Assembly (NCBI RefSeq): GCF_900119845.1
Contig: NZ_FPKU01000001.1
Coordinates: 1,149,528 to 1,213,527, forward strand
Source of the DNA: Devosia enhydra
Lineage (GTDB): Bacteria > Pseudomonadota > Alphaproteobacteria > Rhizobiales > Devosiaceae
Length of the DNA stretch: 64,000 nucleotides
Direction of reading: 5' to 3'
Below, in pieces: positions 19,483 to 28,242 of the stretch. Numbering within the stretch: position 1 is the first letter of the stretch; every line of letters starts with the position of its first letter. A program made the position numbers and the translations under genes. The notes beneath the pieces were generated by a model. It made no database searches, was not told the origin of the DNA, and was given only the letters and a program-made list of their open reading frames with translations.

Positions 19483-20616
19483 TCAGGCGAGCGGCGGCAG
19501 ATCCCCGCGCGCCCATCCGTTCCGCGTTTCGACGGCGAAATCGGCCATGCGCCCTGCCGAAATGGCGGTGCGCGCGCCGGCCGTCAGCTCCTGATAGTAA
19601 TGCAGATTGATCTGGCTGAGCAGCATGGCGCCCAGCATTTCCTCGGCCTTGACGAGGTGATGGAGATAGGCGCGCGAAAACCGCCGGCAATTGGGGTTGG
19701 GCGAAGCCTCGTCGAGCGGCCGGTGATCGTCCTTGTGGCGGGCATTCTTGAGATTGATCACCCCGAACCGGGTATAGGCGTGCCCGTGCCGCCCGGCGCG
19801 CGTGGGGTGCACGCAATCGAACATGTCGACGCCCCGCTCGATGCCACCCAGAATGTCGTCGGGCTTGCCTACGCCCATCAGGTAGCGCGGCCGATCCTGC
19901 GGCATCAGCGGGGTGAGGTCCGACAGCACGCGGAACATCACCTCCTGCGGCTCGCCCACCGCCAGCCCGCCGATCGAATAGCCGTGAAAGCCGATGTCCT
20001 GAAGCCCGGCCGCCGAGCGCGCCCGAAGCTCGGGGTCATCGCCCCCCTGCACGATGCCGAACAGCGCCCGCCCCGGCGCCTCGGCAAACGCATCCTTGGA
20101 GCGCTGCGCCCAGCGCAGCGACAATTCCATCGCCCGCTCGATCTCGCGGTGCTCCGCCGGCAGCGCGATGCATTCGTCGAGCTGCATGATGATGTCGCTG
20201 TCGAGCAGCTTCTGGATCTCGATCGACCGCTCCGGGGTCAGCTCATGCGCCGACCCATCGATATGGGAACGGAACGTCACGCCCTTTTCAGTCAGCTTCC
20301 TGAGCTTGGCCAGCGACATGACCTGGAACCCGCCCGAATCGGTGAGGATCGGCCGCGCCCAGTCCATGAACTCATGCAGCCCCCCGAGCCGCGCCACGCG
20401 CTCGGCGCCCGGCCGCAGCATCAGGTGATAGGTATTGCCCAAAAGGATGTCAGCACCGGTCTCGCGCACCTGCTCGGGATAAAGCCCCTTCACCGTGCCG
20501 GCCGTACCCACCGGCATGAAGGCCGGCGTATTGATCGCCCCGCGATGCGTATCAATCCGCCCCCGCCGCGCCATGCCATCGGTGGCCTCAAGGGTAAAGG
20601 TCACGGGGCTGGTCAT
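19483..20616 (-). CDS. tgt: Queuine tRNA-ribosyltransferase with degenerate zinc site
   Basis: A 377-residue tRNA-guanine transglycosylase that swaps guanine 34 for preQ1 in GUN-anticodon tRNAs. Catalytic parts are intact: Asp93 in [11 protein letters not shown] and nucleophile Asp267 in [15 protein letters not shown], with the GGLAVGE loop. The structural zinc site is not: the usual C-x-C-x2-C before SRAYLHHL reads SPNPNC, leaving only Cys310, and the later His ligand position is Ile336 in SQINLHYYQ. The fold may therefore be zinc-free. The ATG at 20616 starts the homology. queA, the next step in queuosine synthesis, is directly upstream. Confidence 0.95.
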   Translation of the reverse strand: MTSPVTFTLEATDGMARRGRIDTHRGAINTPAFMPVGTAGTVKGLYPEQVRETGADILLGNTYHLMLRPGAERVARLGGLHEFMDWARPILTDSGGFQVMSLAKLRKLTEKGVTFRSHIDGSAHELTPERSIEIQKLLDSDIIMQLDECIALPAEHREIERAMELSLRWAQRSKDAFAEAPGRALFGIVQGGDDPELRARSAAGLQDIGFHGYSIGGLAVGEPQEVMFRVLSDLTPLMPQDRPRYLMGVGKPDDILGGIERGVDMFDCVHPTRAGRHGHAYTRFGVINLKNARHKDDHRPLDEASPNPNCRRFSRAYLHHLVKAEEMLGAMLLSQINLHYYQELTAGARTAISAGRMADFAVETRNGWARGDLPPLA

Positions 20617-20634
20617 GGGCAGATATCCTCGCAG

Positions 20635-20692
20635 CCCTCATCCTGAGGTGCCCTGCACAGCAAGGCCTCGAAGGACGAGGGCCGAGCGCAGG
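20635..20692. repeat. REP-like palindrome between queA and tgt
   Basis: CCCTCATCCTGAGG... and ...CCTCGAAGGACGAGGG are near-perfect inverted arms. The form is that of an abundant extragenic palindrome of Hyphomicrobiales genomes (recalled pattern, not searched). It fills most of the gap between tgt and queA. Confidence 0.6.
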
Positions 20693-20746
20693 AACCTCTC
20701 CCGGGCAGACCGCGCGCCATCATCGGCTCAGCCGCAAACGCCCCCC

Positions 20747-21826
20747 TCATTCCTCATCCCCCGGCGCACGGAACAGCAGCGAACCATCCCCATAGGAATA
20801 GAACCGGTAGCCAGAGGCGATCGCATGGGCATAGGCCTTGCGCATCTCGTCATAGCCGGCAAAGGCCGAGACCAGCATGAAGAGCGTCGAGCGCGGCAGG
20901 TGGAAATTGGTCATCAGCACGTCCACGGCGCGGAAGCGGAAGCCTGGGGTGATGAAAATGTCGGTTTCCCCGATGAAGGGTGCGATCCGGCCGGTGGCCC
21001 GTGCCGCCGTTTCGAGCAGCCGCAGGCTGGTGGTGCCCACCGCCACGATCCGTCCGCCCGCCGCCCGCGCCGCTTCGAGCCGCTCGGCGGTGGCGGCAGT
21101 CAGCTCGCCCCATTCGGCATGCATGCGATGCTCGGAGAGGTCCTCCACCTTCATGGGCAGGAAGGTGCCCGCGCCCACATGCAGCGTCACGCGTTCGAGT
21201 GCCACGCCCCGGTCGGCCAGCCTTTGCAGCAGCGCCTCGGTGAAATGCAGGCCCGCCGTTGGCGCCGCGACCGCGCCATCAACCGCCGCATAGACGGTCT
21301 GGTAATCGACGCTGTCGCGCGGCTCCACCCCGCGCTTGGCCCCGATATAGGGCGGCAGCGGCATGGCGCCATGCGCCTTGATCGCCTCGTCGAGTTCGGC
21401 TCCGCCGAGTTCGAATTCCAGCGTCACCTCGCCGGTATCGCCCTTGCCGGCCACCCGGGCACGCATCGGCTGGCCCTGCCCCTCGCCGCCGCCCAGTTCG
21501 AGCGCATCGAGCACATGCAGCCGCTTGGCCGGCCGGGCAAAAGCCCGCCAGGTGTTGGCATCCACCCGCTTGTGCAGGTTGAACGAGACGCTCGAGCGGT
21601 TCTCCCCGCGAATGCGCGTGCCCGAAAGCTCGGCCGGCAGAACCCGCGTATCATTGACCACCAGCACGTCGCCGGGCCTCAGGATCTCGACGAGATCGGT
21701 CACATGCCGGTCTTCGAGCCGCCCCTTTTCGCCAACCAGCAGCAGCCGCGCGCTGTCACGCGGCTCGGCCGGATGGAGCGCGATGAGGTCATTGGGCAGC
21801 TCGAAATCGAAATCGGAAACGCGCAT
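20747..21826 (-). CDS. queA: S-adenosylmethionine:tRNA ribosyltransferase-isomerase
   Basis: A 359-residue QueA protein. It shows the family start [27 protein letters not shown] (residues 3-29, seen in pieces), [12 protein letters not shown], the central [19 protein letters not shown] and the C-terminal [31 protein letters not shown] region. It transfers the ribose part of SAM to preQ1 in tRNA to make epoxyqueuosine. The ATG at 21826 begins the conserved N terminus. Together with tgt 130 bases downstream it forms a queuosine pair, separated by a REP-like palindrome. Confidence 0.97.
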   Translation of the reverse strand: MRVSDFDFELPNDLIALHPAEPRDSARLLLVGEKGRLEDRHVTDLVEILRPGDVLVVNDTRVLPAELSGTRIRGENRSSVSFNLHKRVDANTWRAFARPAKRLHVLDALELGGGEGQGQPMRARVAGKGDTGEVTLEFELGGAELDEAIKAHGAMPLPPYIGAKRGVEPRDSVDYQTVYAAVDGAVAAPTAGLHFTEALLQRLADRGVALERVTLHVGAGTFLPMKVEDLSEHRMHAEWGELTAATAERLEAARAAGGRIVAVGTTSLRLLETAARATGRIAPFIGETDIFITPGFRFRAVDVLMTNFHLPRSTLFMLVSAFAGYDEMRKAYAHAIASGYRFYSYGDGSLLFRAPGDEE

Positions 21827-21970
21827 GAAGGGCCGGGCTTTGAAGGGTCGGTCTGGCTTAGCCGCCCCCCGCCCATCCGGTCAATCTTTCCCTCGCCAAT
21901 GCGGCCGATTGGCCACGATGGTCGGGCTCCGACCGCATCGAACACCAACCCATCGCGGGCCCCTCTTCAC

Positions 21971-22003
21971 CTCCCCCTTAATGGGGGAGGCCGGGAGGGG
22001 GTG
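21971..22003. repeat. GC-rich palindromic intergenic repeat, copy 2
   Basis: Same 33-base element as at 16875-16907 (CTCCCCCTT, 3 variable bases, GGGGGAGGCCGGGAGGGGGTG). It lies in the 213-base space between queA and the small exported protein gene; the rest of that space shows nothing else. Confidence 0.7.
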
Positions 22004-22039
22004 GAGCCGACCGCACAAAGTCCAGACAAGACCGCGCCC

Positions 22040-22417
22040 CTACCCGAACGAACACGCCACCGCCCAGGCCCCGGTACCCACGATCTCCACAACCCCGCCC
22101 ACCGCGTCGCCACCATCGACACTGAAGAGGCGCAGCCGGACCCGCACCTCCGCGCCATCATCATCGCGCAGATCGATGCGGATCGCATCGCCGGTGCCGT
22201 AACTCTGTCCCGCGACCAGCAGCGCGGCGCCGGGCGGACCGTCCATCGACCAGCGCCGGCCCTCAGCCTCGATCTCGGCACCAAGCGGCACGATACCGGC
22301 AATACCGGCGAGCGGTATATGCACGGTCAGATCCTGCCCCTCGCACATCAGCCCCTGCCCGGCCGTCGCCGGCGCGCAGAGGGCGAGCAGCGCCGCCAGA
22401 ACCCCGATCGGCCTCAT
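22040..22417 (-). CDS. Small exported protein of unknown function (paralogue B)
   Basis: A 125-residue protein with a signal peptide (hydrophobic GVLAALLALCAPATAG at 4-19) and a probable cleavage after ATA. The mature part has one Cys near its start (LMCEGQD) and one near its end (WAVACSFG), likely a disulfide in the periplasm. Its second half, from GRRWSMDGPPGAALLVAG to VGTGAWAVAC, clearly resembles the gene directly upstream, so the two arose by tandem duplication. The ATG at 22417 overlaps the upstream stop as ATGA, so they are translated together; the longer frame is a shadow. I do not recognise the family. Confidence 0.75.
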   Translation of the reverse strand: MRPIGVLAALLALCAPATAGQGLMCEGQDLTVHIPLAGIAGIVPLGAEIEAEGRRWSMDGPPGAALLVAGQSYGTGDAIRIDLRDDDGAEVRVRLRLFSVDGGDAVGGVVEIVGTGAWAVACSFG

Positions 22418-22812
22418 GGCCCTTCGCAGCTCACCGCCCAGGCACCCAGGCCATCGATCGCCAGTGTGCCGGCCTGCACGAAGACCTCGCCCTCCATCAC
22501 GCGGAAGACGCGGAGCGATGCGACGGGCGCGTTGAAATTGTCGTCGAGCACGTCGACGAGCAGCATTTCCGCATCGCCGAAGGCCTGCCCCACCATCGCG
22601 CCGGCGCCATCGCCATAGGCAGGGTCCGATGTCCATTGCCGCGGACCCGGTGCGCGCAGCGTGACCGCGATGGGCGCCACCACGCTTGCATGATGGGGCA
22701 GCAGCAGGCCGATCTCGGCCTCGCTCGCGGCATCGCCGCAATACATCCATTCGGTGGCCAAAGCCGGCTCGATCGCCGTGATCAGCGCAAGGCCAAGCAG
22801 CACACTTCGCAT
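22414..22812 (-). CDS. Small exported protein of unknown function (paralogue A)
   Basis: A 132-residue protein beginning with a signal peptide (MRSVLLGLALITAIEPALA). The mature part has Cys25 (MYCGD) and a Cys three residues before the end (WAVSCEGP), matching the pair in the downstream paralogue. Shared blocks include R-x-W-[TS]-x-D-P, a VDVLDDN/IDLRDDD strand and the ending G-x-GAWAV-[SA]-C. It is probably a periplasmic beta-rich domain held by a disulfide. A GGGAGGA ribosome site precedes the ATG. Function unknown; neighbours (folD, queA) give no clue. Confidence 0.75.
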   Translation of the reverse strand: MRSVLLGLALITAIEPALATEWMYCGDAASEAEIGLLLPHHASVVAPIAVTLRAPGPRQWTSDPAYGDGAGAMVGQAFGDAEMLLVDVLDDNFNAPVASLRVFRVMEGEVFVQAGTLAIDGLGAWAVSCEGP

Positions 22813-22918
22813 CGTCAGTCCTCCCGTTCAGGGCCGGGCATGGCATGCCGGCCGCTCCCGATCCAGCTGTTCACGCCAGAGAGCAGTCCGGCACTGAACC
22901 CGGCCTGAACGAGACGGC

Positions 22919-23821
22919 TCAGGCGGTGAGGTCGCGCGGCGGCGTCAGGCCGTTGATCAGCGAGGCCGTCGTCACCGTATTGGCGAGGAGGCAGGCGATG
23001 GTCATCGGACCCACCCCGCCCGGCACCGGCGTGATCGCGCCGGCCACCGCCTTGGCGCCCTCGAAATCGACGTCGCCCACGAGCCGCGTCTTGCCCGGTC
23101 CCTTCTCGGGCGCATCGATGCGGTTGATGCCCACATCGATCACGGTCGCGCCCGGCTTGATCCACTCGCCGGCAATCATCTTCGCTCGCCCCACAGCGGC
23201 CACGACGATATCGGCCCGCCGCACCACCTCGGCCAGGTCGCGGGTGCGCGAATGCGCCATGGTCACGGTGCAATTCTCGCGCAGCAGCAGCTGCGCCATC
23301 GGCTTGCCCACGAGGTTCGAGCGCCCGATCACCACCGCGTCGAGCCCCGCCATGCTCTCGAATTCATTGCGCAACAGCATGAGGCACCCCAAAGGCGTGC
23401 ACGACACCGGCCCCGGCAGCCCGATTGCCAGCCGCCCGACGCTGCCGGGGGTAAAGCAGTCGACATCTTTTTCCGGCGCGATGGCGAGGATCACGCGGGT
23501 CGGATCGATCTGGGCCGGCAGGGGCAGCTGCACCAGAATGCCGTGGATCTTCGGATCGGCATTGAGCCGGGTGATCAGCCCCAGGAGCTCGGCTTCGCTG
23601 GTGGTCTCGGGCAGCTCGTATTTTTCCGAGTGCATGCCAACCTCGGCGGTCTGCCGCGCCTTGTTGGTCACATAGACCTGGCTGGCCGGGTCATGCCCCA
23701 CGATCACGACGGCGAGGCCGGGGGTCAGCTGATGGTCCGTCTTGAGGCGGTTTACGTGGCCCGCGATCCGCCCCCTCAGATCTTCCGCAAAGGCCTTGCC
23801 GTCGATGATCCGCGCCGTCAT
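22919..23821 (-). CDS. folD: Methylenetetrahydrofolate dehydrogenase / methenyltetrahydrofolate cyclohydrolase
   Basis: A 300-residue FolD, usual length for the family. Motifs: [14 protein letters not shown] with the catalytic Lys, [11 protein letters not shown], the [13 protein letters not shown] loop, PCTPLG-like [28 protein letters not shown] for NADP binding and [10 protein letters not shown]. It converts methylene-THF to formyl-THF through two steps in the cytoplasm, feeding purine and formylmethionine synthesis. The ATG at 23821 with GGGGAGT eight bases upstream is preferred to an upstream in-frame start at 23857. The 32-codon membrane peptide gene lies 67 bases upstream and may share its transcript. 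Confidence 0.96.
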   Translation of the reverse strand: MTARIIDGKAFAEDLRGRIAGHVNRLKTDHQLTPGLAVVIVGHDPASQVYVTNKARQTAEVGMHSEKYELPETTSEAELLGLITRLNADPKIHGILVQLPLPAQIDPTRVILAIAPEKDVDCFTPGSVGRLAIGLPGPVSCTPLGCLMLLRNEFESMAGLDAVVIGRSNLVGKPMAQLLLRENCTVTMAHSRTRDLAEVVRRADIVVAAVGRAKMIAGEWIKPGATVIDVGINRIDAPEKGPGKTRLVGDVDFEGAKAVAGAITPVPGGVGPMTIACLLANTVTTASLINGLTPPRDLTA

Positions 23822-23888
23822 GCCGATACTCCCCGTTTCCCGCGGCATATGAACCATAAGGATCGGCTTTTCAATTGGCCGGACTTAT

Positions 23889-23987
23889 TCACACCAGCCG
23901 GCTGGCCATGTCCATCCAGGTCAGTGCCCCGACGCTGAAGCCGCTCAGAACCACGAACGCCATGAAATCCTTGAAAAAGTTCAGCAT
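23889..23987 (-). CDS. 32-residue single-pass membrane peptide
   Basis: A short ORF that reads MLNFFKDFMAFVVLSGFSV, then GALTWMDMASRLV, with a stop at 23891-23889. Residues 8-25 form one transmembrane helix after a short charged N terminus. The ATG at 23987 has GGAG nine bases upstream; an alternative ATG at 23996 (35 residues) would overlap that GGAG, so the shorter form is better supported. A candidate promoter (TAGACA, 15 bases, TATAAG) lies just upstream in an unusually AT-rich stretch. It precedes folD. Nothing is known about its role; similar tiny membrane peptides are common near housekeeping genes. Confidence 0.6.
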   Translation of the reverse strand: MLNFFKDFMAFVVLSGFSVGALTWMDMASRLV

Positions 23988-24017
23988 GGACCGCATCTCC
24001 GTTGTTTCTGTTTTGTT

Positions 24018-24044
24018 CTTATATTCTTCTTTTGTTCCTGTCTA
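24018..24044 (-). promoter_or_regulatory. Candidate sigma-70 promoter for the membrane peptide and folD
   Basis: On the minus strand TAGACA (one mismatch to TTGACA) and TATAAG are spaced 15 bases apart, about 30 bases upstream of the peptide start, in the most AT-rich stretch of the area. The spacer is shorter than ideal, so this is tentative. Confidence 0.4.
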
Positions 24045-24074
24045 CTCCACAGCCAATCCACAGGCTTATCCACT
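24043..24074 (+). repeat. Three phased DnaA-box-like nonamers
   Basis: TACTCCACA (24043), CAATCCACA (24054) and TTATCCACT (24066) follow each other at 11-12 base intervals. The last matches the DnaA box TTATCCACA at eight of nine positions and the others at about seven. They lie directly upstream of the candidate promoter at 24018-24044. Confidence 0.35.
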
Positions 24075-24158
24075 GCCCGGATGGTTAAGATCGACGGCGC
24101 GCGCACGCACAGGCAGCGCCAGCAGCGGCCACCGTGCGGCACATTGCGTCGCAGCAGA

Positions 24159-24845
24159 TCAGAGGGTGATGGGTTCCACGCGGCCACGCCGAAGCGTCAC
24201 GATCCGGTCGGCCTTGCGCGCCAGATCATGGTTGTGGGTCGCGATCAGCGCCGCGGCCCCCTCCTCGCGGATGAGCCCGGCGAGCGCCTTGAACACAAGG
24301 TCGCTGGTCTCGGGATCGAGATTGCCAGTCGGCTCGTCGGCGAGGATCACGCGGGGGTGATTCGCGGCCGCTCGGGCGATGGCGACGCGCTGTTGCTCGC
24401 CGCCGGAAAGCTCTGCCGGCCGGTGCAACGCGCGCGGACCAACATTCAGCATGTCCAGCAGCGTTTGCGCACGGTTTTGCGCAGAATTCGACGTGTAGCC
24501 TGAGATCAATTGTGGCATCGCCACGTTCTCGAGCGCGCTGAATTCGGGCAAAAGATTATGGAACTGGTAGACATAGCCGATGGTATCGCGCCGCATCAGC
24601 GTGCGCCCACGTTCGCCCAGCCCCATCGTCGGCGTGCCGCAGATGGTCACTTCCCCCGCCTGCGGGCGCTCCAGCAATCCCCCGATATGCAGCAGCGTCG
24701 ACTTGCCGGCACCCGATGGCGCGACGATGGCGACGATCTCGCCGCTCTTGACCGAAAGATACGCGTCCTCAAGCACATGGACGGCCTTGTCCCCCTCGCC
24801 GTAACTGTGCTTCACCCCTTCGAGAACCAGATGCGCATCACTCAT
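24159..24845 (-). CDS. lolD: Lipoprotein-releasing system ATP-binding protein LolD
   Basis: A 228-residue ABC ATPase of the LolD/MacB type: Walker [11 protein letters not shown]-loop [21 protein letters not shown] (the segment FHNLLPEF is a LolD hallmark), signature [14 protein letters not shown], Walker [14 protein letters not shown] and switch His in THNHDLA. With the LolC/E membrane protein it would release lipoproteins from the inner membrane to LolA. The ATG at 24845 overlaps the lolC stop by eight bases, so it is translationally coupled; the longer open frame is a shadow of lolC. Confidence 0.95.
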   Translation of the reverse strand: MSDAHLVLEGVKHSYGEGDKAVHVLEDAYLSVKSGEIVAIVAPSGAGKSTLLHIGGLLERPQAGEVTICGTPTMGLGERGRTLMRRDTIGYVYQFHNLLPEFSALENVAMPQLISGYTSNSAQNRAQTLLDMLNVGPRALHRPAELSGGEQQRVAIARAAANHPRVILADEPTGNLDPETSDLVFKALAGLIREEGAAALIATHNHDLARKADRIVTLRRGRVEPITL

Positions 24846-26202
24846 AGCGCAGCGCCTCCACGGGCTCATACTGCGCCGCCCGCCAAGCGGGATAAAGTGT
24901 CGCGAGGAACGAAAGGCTGAGCGACAGCGCCACCACGAGTCCCACCTCCCCGGCATTGACCTTCGAGGGCAGCGTCGAGAGGAAGAACACCTCCGGCGGG
25001 AACAGCGTGACCCCGAGAGTATTGGAGATAAAGGCCCGCAGCGTCTCGGCATTTGCCGCAATCAGCAGGCCCAGCCCCAGGCCGATCAGCGTGCCTGCGA
25101 CCCCGATCGCCGTGCCGGTCATCGAGAAAATCCGCATGATCGAGCCACGCGTCGCGCCCATGGTGCGCAAGACGGCGATGTCGCGCCCCTTATCCTTCAC
25201 CAGCATCACCAGAGACGAAATGATGTTGAAGGCAGCGACGAGGATGATCATCGACAATATCGTGAACATCACGACGCGTTCGACCTGGAGCGCAGAAAAG
25301 AACGTTTCGTTGCGCTGCTGCCAGTCCGTCATCGTCATCGGCCGAGTGACTTGCGACTGAATGCGCGTGCGCATCGTGGCGATATCATCAGGATCGTCGA
25401 TGAAGATCTCGATGGCGTTGGCGCGGTAGACACGCTGATAGGCCGCGTCGATTTCTTCGTCCGTCGCTAGAACATCAGGCGGCTCGGCGCCCTCGACGAG
25501 CACGTCGTCATAGGCCTTGAAATAGTCCTGCGCCGCCTGCATCGACATATAGAGGTAGAAACTGTCGAACTCGACCATGCCGAGATTGAAGACGACGCTG
25601 ACCGGATAGGACCGGATCTGCGGCGTCCGCCCGAACGGCGTCAACGTGCCATTGGGGTTGACCAGCGTCACGATATCCCCGGCCGACACGCCGAGCCGGT
25701 TGGCGAGCCGCGAGCCGATGGCGACGCCATTGCCCTCATCCCATCCGTCCCAGCTGCCCATCACGGCGGATTTATAAAGCAGATCAAGCTTTTGCACCGA
25801 AGCGAACTCGATGCCGCGCGCCGAGACGCCGGTGGATTCGGTCAGCCCGGACGCCAGGGCCTGCCCTTCCACGAAGGGCACCGCAAAGCGCACGCCGGGC
25901 ACACCTTCGATGGCGCCAACCGTCTCCTTGTAGTCGGTCAACCGCTCCTCGAGGGGATAGGCGGAAAAATGTCCGTTCAATCCCAATATCTTGGACAAGA
26001 GCTCATCGCGAAAGCCGTTCATCACCGACATCACGACGATCAGCGTCGCGACCCCAATGGCAATGCCCGTCAGCGTCAGCGCCGCGATCACCGAAATGAA
26101 CGCATCCTTGCGGCGGGCCCGCAGATAGCGCCCCGCCACGAGGAATTCGAAGCGCGAGAACGGCCCGGCGCCGCCGCGACTATCGTCGACGACCTGGCTC
26201 AA
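24838..26202 (-). CDS. lolC: Lipoprotein-releasing system permease LolC/LolE
   Basis: A 454-residue integral membrane protein with an N-terminal helix (about 36-60, [21 protein letters not shown]), a large periplasmic domain (about 65-310) and three C-terminal helices with the FtsX domain, ending [17 protein letters not shown], a Lol/FtsX hallmark. Alphaproteobacteria usually have a single LolC/E protein that works as a homodimer, and only one is seen here. The start is a TTG that overlaps the proS stop (TTGA); no ATG is present near the homology start. Order proS-lolC-lolD is conserved in the group. Confidence 0.93.
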   Translation of the reverse strand: MSQVVDDSRGGAGPFSRFEFLVAGRYLRARRKDAFISVIAALTLTGIAIGVATLIVVMSVMNGFRDELLSKILGLNGHFSAYPLEERLTDYKETVGAIEGVPGVRFAVPFVEGQALASGLTESTGVSARGIEFASVQKLDLLYKSAVMGSWDGWDEGNGVAIGSRLANRLGVSAGDIVTLVNPNGTLTPFGRTPQIRSYPVSVVFNLGMVEFDSFYLYMSMQAAQDYFKAYDDVLVEGAEPPDVLATDEEIDAAYQRVYRANAIEIFIDDPDDIATMRTRIQSQVTRPMTMTDWQQRNETFFSALQVERVVMFTILSMIILVAAFNIISSLVMLVKDKGRDIAVLRTMGATRGSIMRIFSMTGTAIGVAGTLIGLGLGLLIAANAETLRAFISNTLGVTLFPPEVFFLSTLPSKVNAGEVGLVVALSLSLSFLATLYPAWRAAQYEPVEALRYE

Positions 26203-27548
26203 ACGGCGTCCCGCCGCTGCGGAATGATCAACGTCTTCAAGCGGTTGACGGCATCGCCGATGGGCAGCGTCTCGCGCTCGCCCGATTTCCTGTGCTTGAT
26301 TTCAGCCATGCCCTCCTTGAGCCCGCGCGGGCCAACGATCAGCTGATAGGGGATGCCGATGAGGTCGGCGGTGGCAAACTTGCCGCCGGCACCCTGGTCG
26401 CGATCGTCGTAAGCCACATCGATGCCCTCGCTTTCGAGGCGGGCATAAAGCTCCTCGCAGGCTGAATCGGATGCGGAATCGCCGACCTTGAGGTTGATGA
26501 CCACGGCCTCGAACGGCGCGACACTCACCGGCCAGACGATGCCGGCCTCGTCATGGCTGGCCTCGATCACGGCCGGCACCAGCCGGCTCGGGCCGATGCC
26601 GTAAGACCCCATATGCACGGTGACGTCCTTCCCATCCGGACCGGTGACGGTCGCCTTCATGGGCTCGGAATACTTGGTGCCGAAGTAGAAAATATGGCCG
26701 ACCTCGATGCCCCGCGCCGAAAGCCGCTTGTGCTCGGGCACATCAGCCTCAAAGGCCGGCATGTCCACCATTTCCTCGGTGGCGGCGTAGAGCGAGGTCC
26801 AGTCCTGGAAGATCGGCTCGAGATCGCCGCAGAAATCGGTGTCGATGGCCGGAATGGGCTTATCGAGCAGGTCGGCATGGCAGAATACGGCGCTTTCGCC
26901 AGTCTCGGCCAGGATGATGAACTCATGGCTGAGATTGCCGCCGATCGGCCCGGTATCGGCACGCATCGGAATGGCGGTCAGCCCCATGCGATGGAAGGTG
27001 CGCAGATAGGCCACGAACATGCGGTAATAGGCCTTCACCGCCGAGGCTTCGTCGAGATCGAAGGAATAGGCGTCCTTCATCAGGAATTCGCGGCTGCGCA
27101 TGGTGCCAAAACGCGGACGCACCTCGTCGCGGAACTTCCACTGCACGTGATAAAGATTGAGCGGCAAGTCCTTGTACGAGCGCACGAAACCGCGGAAAAT
27201 GTCGGTGATCATCTCCTCATTGGTCGGCCCGTAGAGCATGTCGCGCTCATGCCGATCCTTGATGCGCAGCATCTCCTTGCCATAGGCATCGTAGCGCCCG
27301 CTCTCGCGCCAGAGATCGGCCGATTGCAGCGTCGGCATCAGCAGCTGAATGGCGCCCGAGCGGTTCTGCTCCTCCTCGATGATCCGCACGATCTTGTTGA
27401 GCACCTTCAACCCGAGCGGCAGCCAGGAATAGCTGCCGGCCGCCTGTTGGCGGACCATGCCGGCGCGCAGCATCAACTGGTGCGAGATGATCTCGGCTTC
27501 CTTGGGCGTCTCTTTGAGAACGGGAAGGAAGTAACGGGAAAGGCGCAT
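26199..27548 (-). CDS. proS: Prolyl-tRNA synthetase, short form without editing insert
   Basis: A 449-residue class II synthetase that charges tRNA-Pro. Motif 1 (residues near [25 protein letters not shown]), motif 2 ([25 protein letters not shown]) and motif 3 ([11 protein letters not shown]) are clear, shown here only as landmarks, followed by the anticodon-binding domain. It is about 120 residues shorter than E. coli ProRS because the cis-editing insertion between motifs 2 and 3 is missing, as is usual in alphaproteobacteria, which rely on free-standing editing proteins. The ATG at 27548 begins MRLSRYFLP; the frame is open further upstream without homology. Its stop overlaps lolC. Confidence 0.96.
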   Translation of the reverse strand: MRLSRYFLPVLKETPKEAEIISHQLMLRAGMVRQQAAGSYSWLPLGLKVLNKIVRIIEEEQNRSGAIQLLMPTLQSADLWRESGRYDAYGKEMLRIKDRHERDMLYGPTNEEMITDIFRGFVRSYKDLPLNLYHVQWKFRDEVRPRFGTMRSREFLMKDAYSFDLDEASAVKAYYRMFVAYLRTFHRMGLTAIPMRADTGPIGGNLSHEFIILAETGESAVFCHADLLDKPIPAIDTDFCGDLEPIFQDWTSLYAATEEMVDMPAFEADVPEHKRLSARGIEVGHIFYFGTKYSEPMKATVTGPDGKDVTVHMGSYGIGPSRLVPAVIEASHDEAGIVWPVSVAPFEAVVINLKVGDSASDSACEELYARLESEGIDVAYDDRDQGAGGKFATADLIGIPYQLIVGPRGLKEGMAEIKHRKSGERETLPIGDAVNRLKTLIIPQRRDAV

Positions 27549-27704
27549 GTCGTCCTCGGGAACGCGACGGAATCGGGCCTCATCCCTATAGCCTCGGCGG
27601 ACCCAAACCGGAACCTCTTTCGCAGGCACGGGGCGCCACGCGATTCGGTAAAGACTACTGACCAAACCTGTGTAAAATTCCCATGGCAGCCATGCAGAAT
27701 CTGC

Positions 27705-27747
27705 TTGGCAGCGACTGCTTGGGTTGTTAGGTTCGGCGCCAATAAAA
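27705..27747 (+). promoter_or_regulatory. Possible promoters for the candidate small RNA
   Basis: Two overlapping candidates: TTGGCA (27705), 17 bases, TAGGTT; and TTGGGT (27719), 17 bases, ATAAAA. The second would place the start near 27752, exactly where the 5' hairpin begins. Both are weak matches. Confidence 0.3.
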
Positions 27748-27750
27748 CAT

Positions 27751-27884
27751 AGGCAACTTCAAGTTGCCCGACGCCGACAACGTCAAGGGAGGAGCGTTGG
27801 CCGCCACTCTAGGGTGCGCGTAAGACCAGCGTAATTGTCGCGAAACTCATACCAAGCAGGGCCCTCGGGTCCTGCTTTTTTATT
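27751..27884 (+). ncRNA. Candidate small regulatory RNA
   Basis: A stand-alone + strand unit of about 134 bases between minus-strand genes. It starts with a hairpin GGCAAC-TTCAA-GTTGCC (27752-27768), continues with CAACG/CGTTG arms that display GGGAGGAG in the loop (about 27776-27799), and ends with a textbook terminator. No + strand gene precedes the terminator within 16 kb, so something short must be transcribed here. A nine-codon reading frame from TTG at 27797 with a GGAGG site is possible but unconvincing as a protein. I do not recognise a known RNA family. Confidence 0.4.
27854..27884 (+). terminator. Intrinsic terminator on the + strand
   Basis: AAGCAGG pairs with CCTGCTT, with an inner CCC/GGG step, and a TTTTTTATTT tract follows. 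On the minus strand there is no T-run after the stem, so it does not serve the DUF1467 gene. Confidence 0.8.
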
Positions 27885-27994
27885 TCGCCCTCTGAAATGC
27901 GAGAAGGTCTGCCACCAAAGCAAGCAAACCTTCACCGTGCTATCGGAATAGGCAAATCGACGCAGAAAGGCGACGGCCGCTCAGGAGGCAGCCG

Positions 27995-28240
27995 TCAGCT
28001 CCAGTATTGGCGCAGCAGCGGGTTCGAAAGCCCCCACATCAGCAGCGCCATGATGAGGGCGGCGAGCACGCTCGTTACCAGCAGCTTGGGCCAGAGCCTA
28101 AGCACGGCGGGAGCCCCGGGCTCGGAGCCCCGGATCACCTGCCCTGCGTCGACCTGGCTGCGCGCGCCAAAGGGCAGCACCATGAACAGCGTCAGCCACC
28201 AGACCACGAAATAGATCGCGATGAGGCTGCCGATCTGCAT
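27995..28240 (-). CDS. DUF1467 family small membrane protein
   Basis: An 81-residue protein with two transmembrane helices, IGSLIAIYFVVWWLTLFMVLPFG (about 3-25) and LLVTSVLAALIMALLMWGL (about 53-71), and a short loop between. The motif VVWWLTLFMVLPFG is the hallmark of DUF1467, a family seen beside rnj and proS in alphaproteobacteria. Its function is unknown. The ATG at 28240 lies two bases after the RNase J stop, so it is cotranscribed with it. Confidence 0.85.
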   Translation of the reverse strand: MQIGSLIAIYFVVWWLTLFMVLPFGARSQVDAGQVIRGSEPGAPAVLRLWPKLLVTSVLAALIMALLMWGLSNPLLRQYWS

Positions 28241-28242
28241 GA

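Larger units (their letters stand above)
27549..27994. other. Intergenic region between proS and DUF1467 gene
   Basis: A 446-base gap without a convincing protein gene. It contains the proS leader, a candidate small RNA on the + strand (27751-27884) with its own terminator, and about 110 bases before the DUF1467 stop in which only a weak GC hairpin (27972-27996) is visible. Confidence 0.7.

Noticed and set aside
22830-22856. GC-rich inverted repeat after folD as a terminator
   Set aside because: The arms GGCCGG and CCGGCC are real but no T-run follows on either strand.
27797-27823. Nine-codon reading frame with GGAGG site inside the candidate sRNA
   Set aside because: Too short to judge, TTG start, and no downstream gene for it to lead; treated as part of the RNA.
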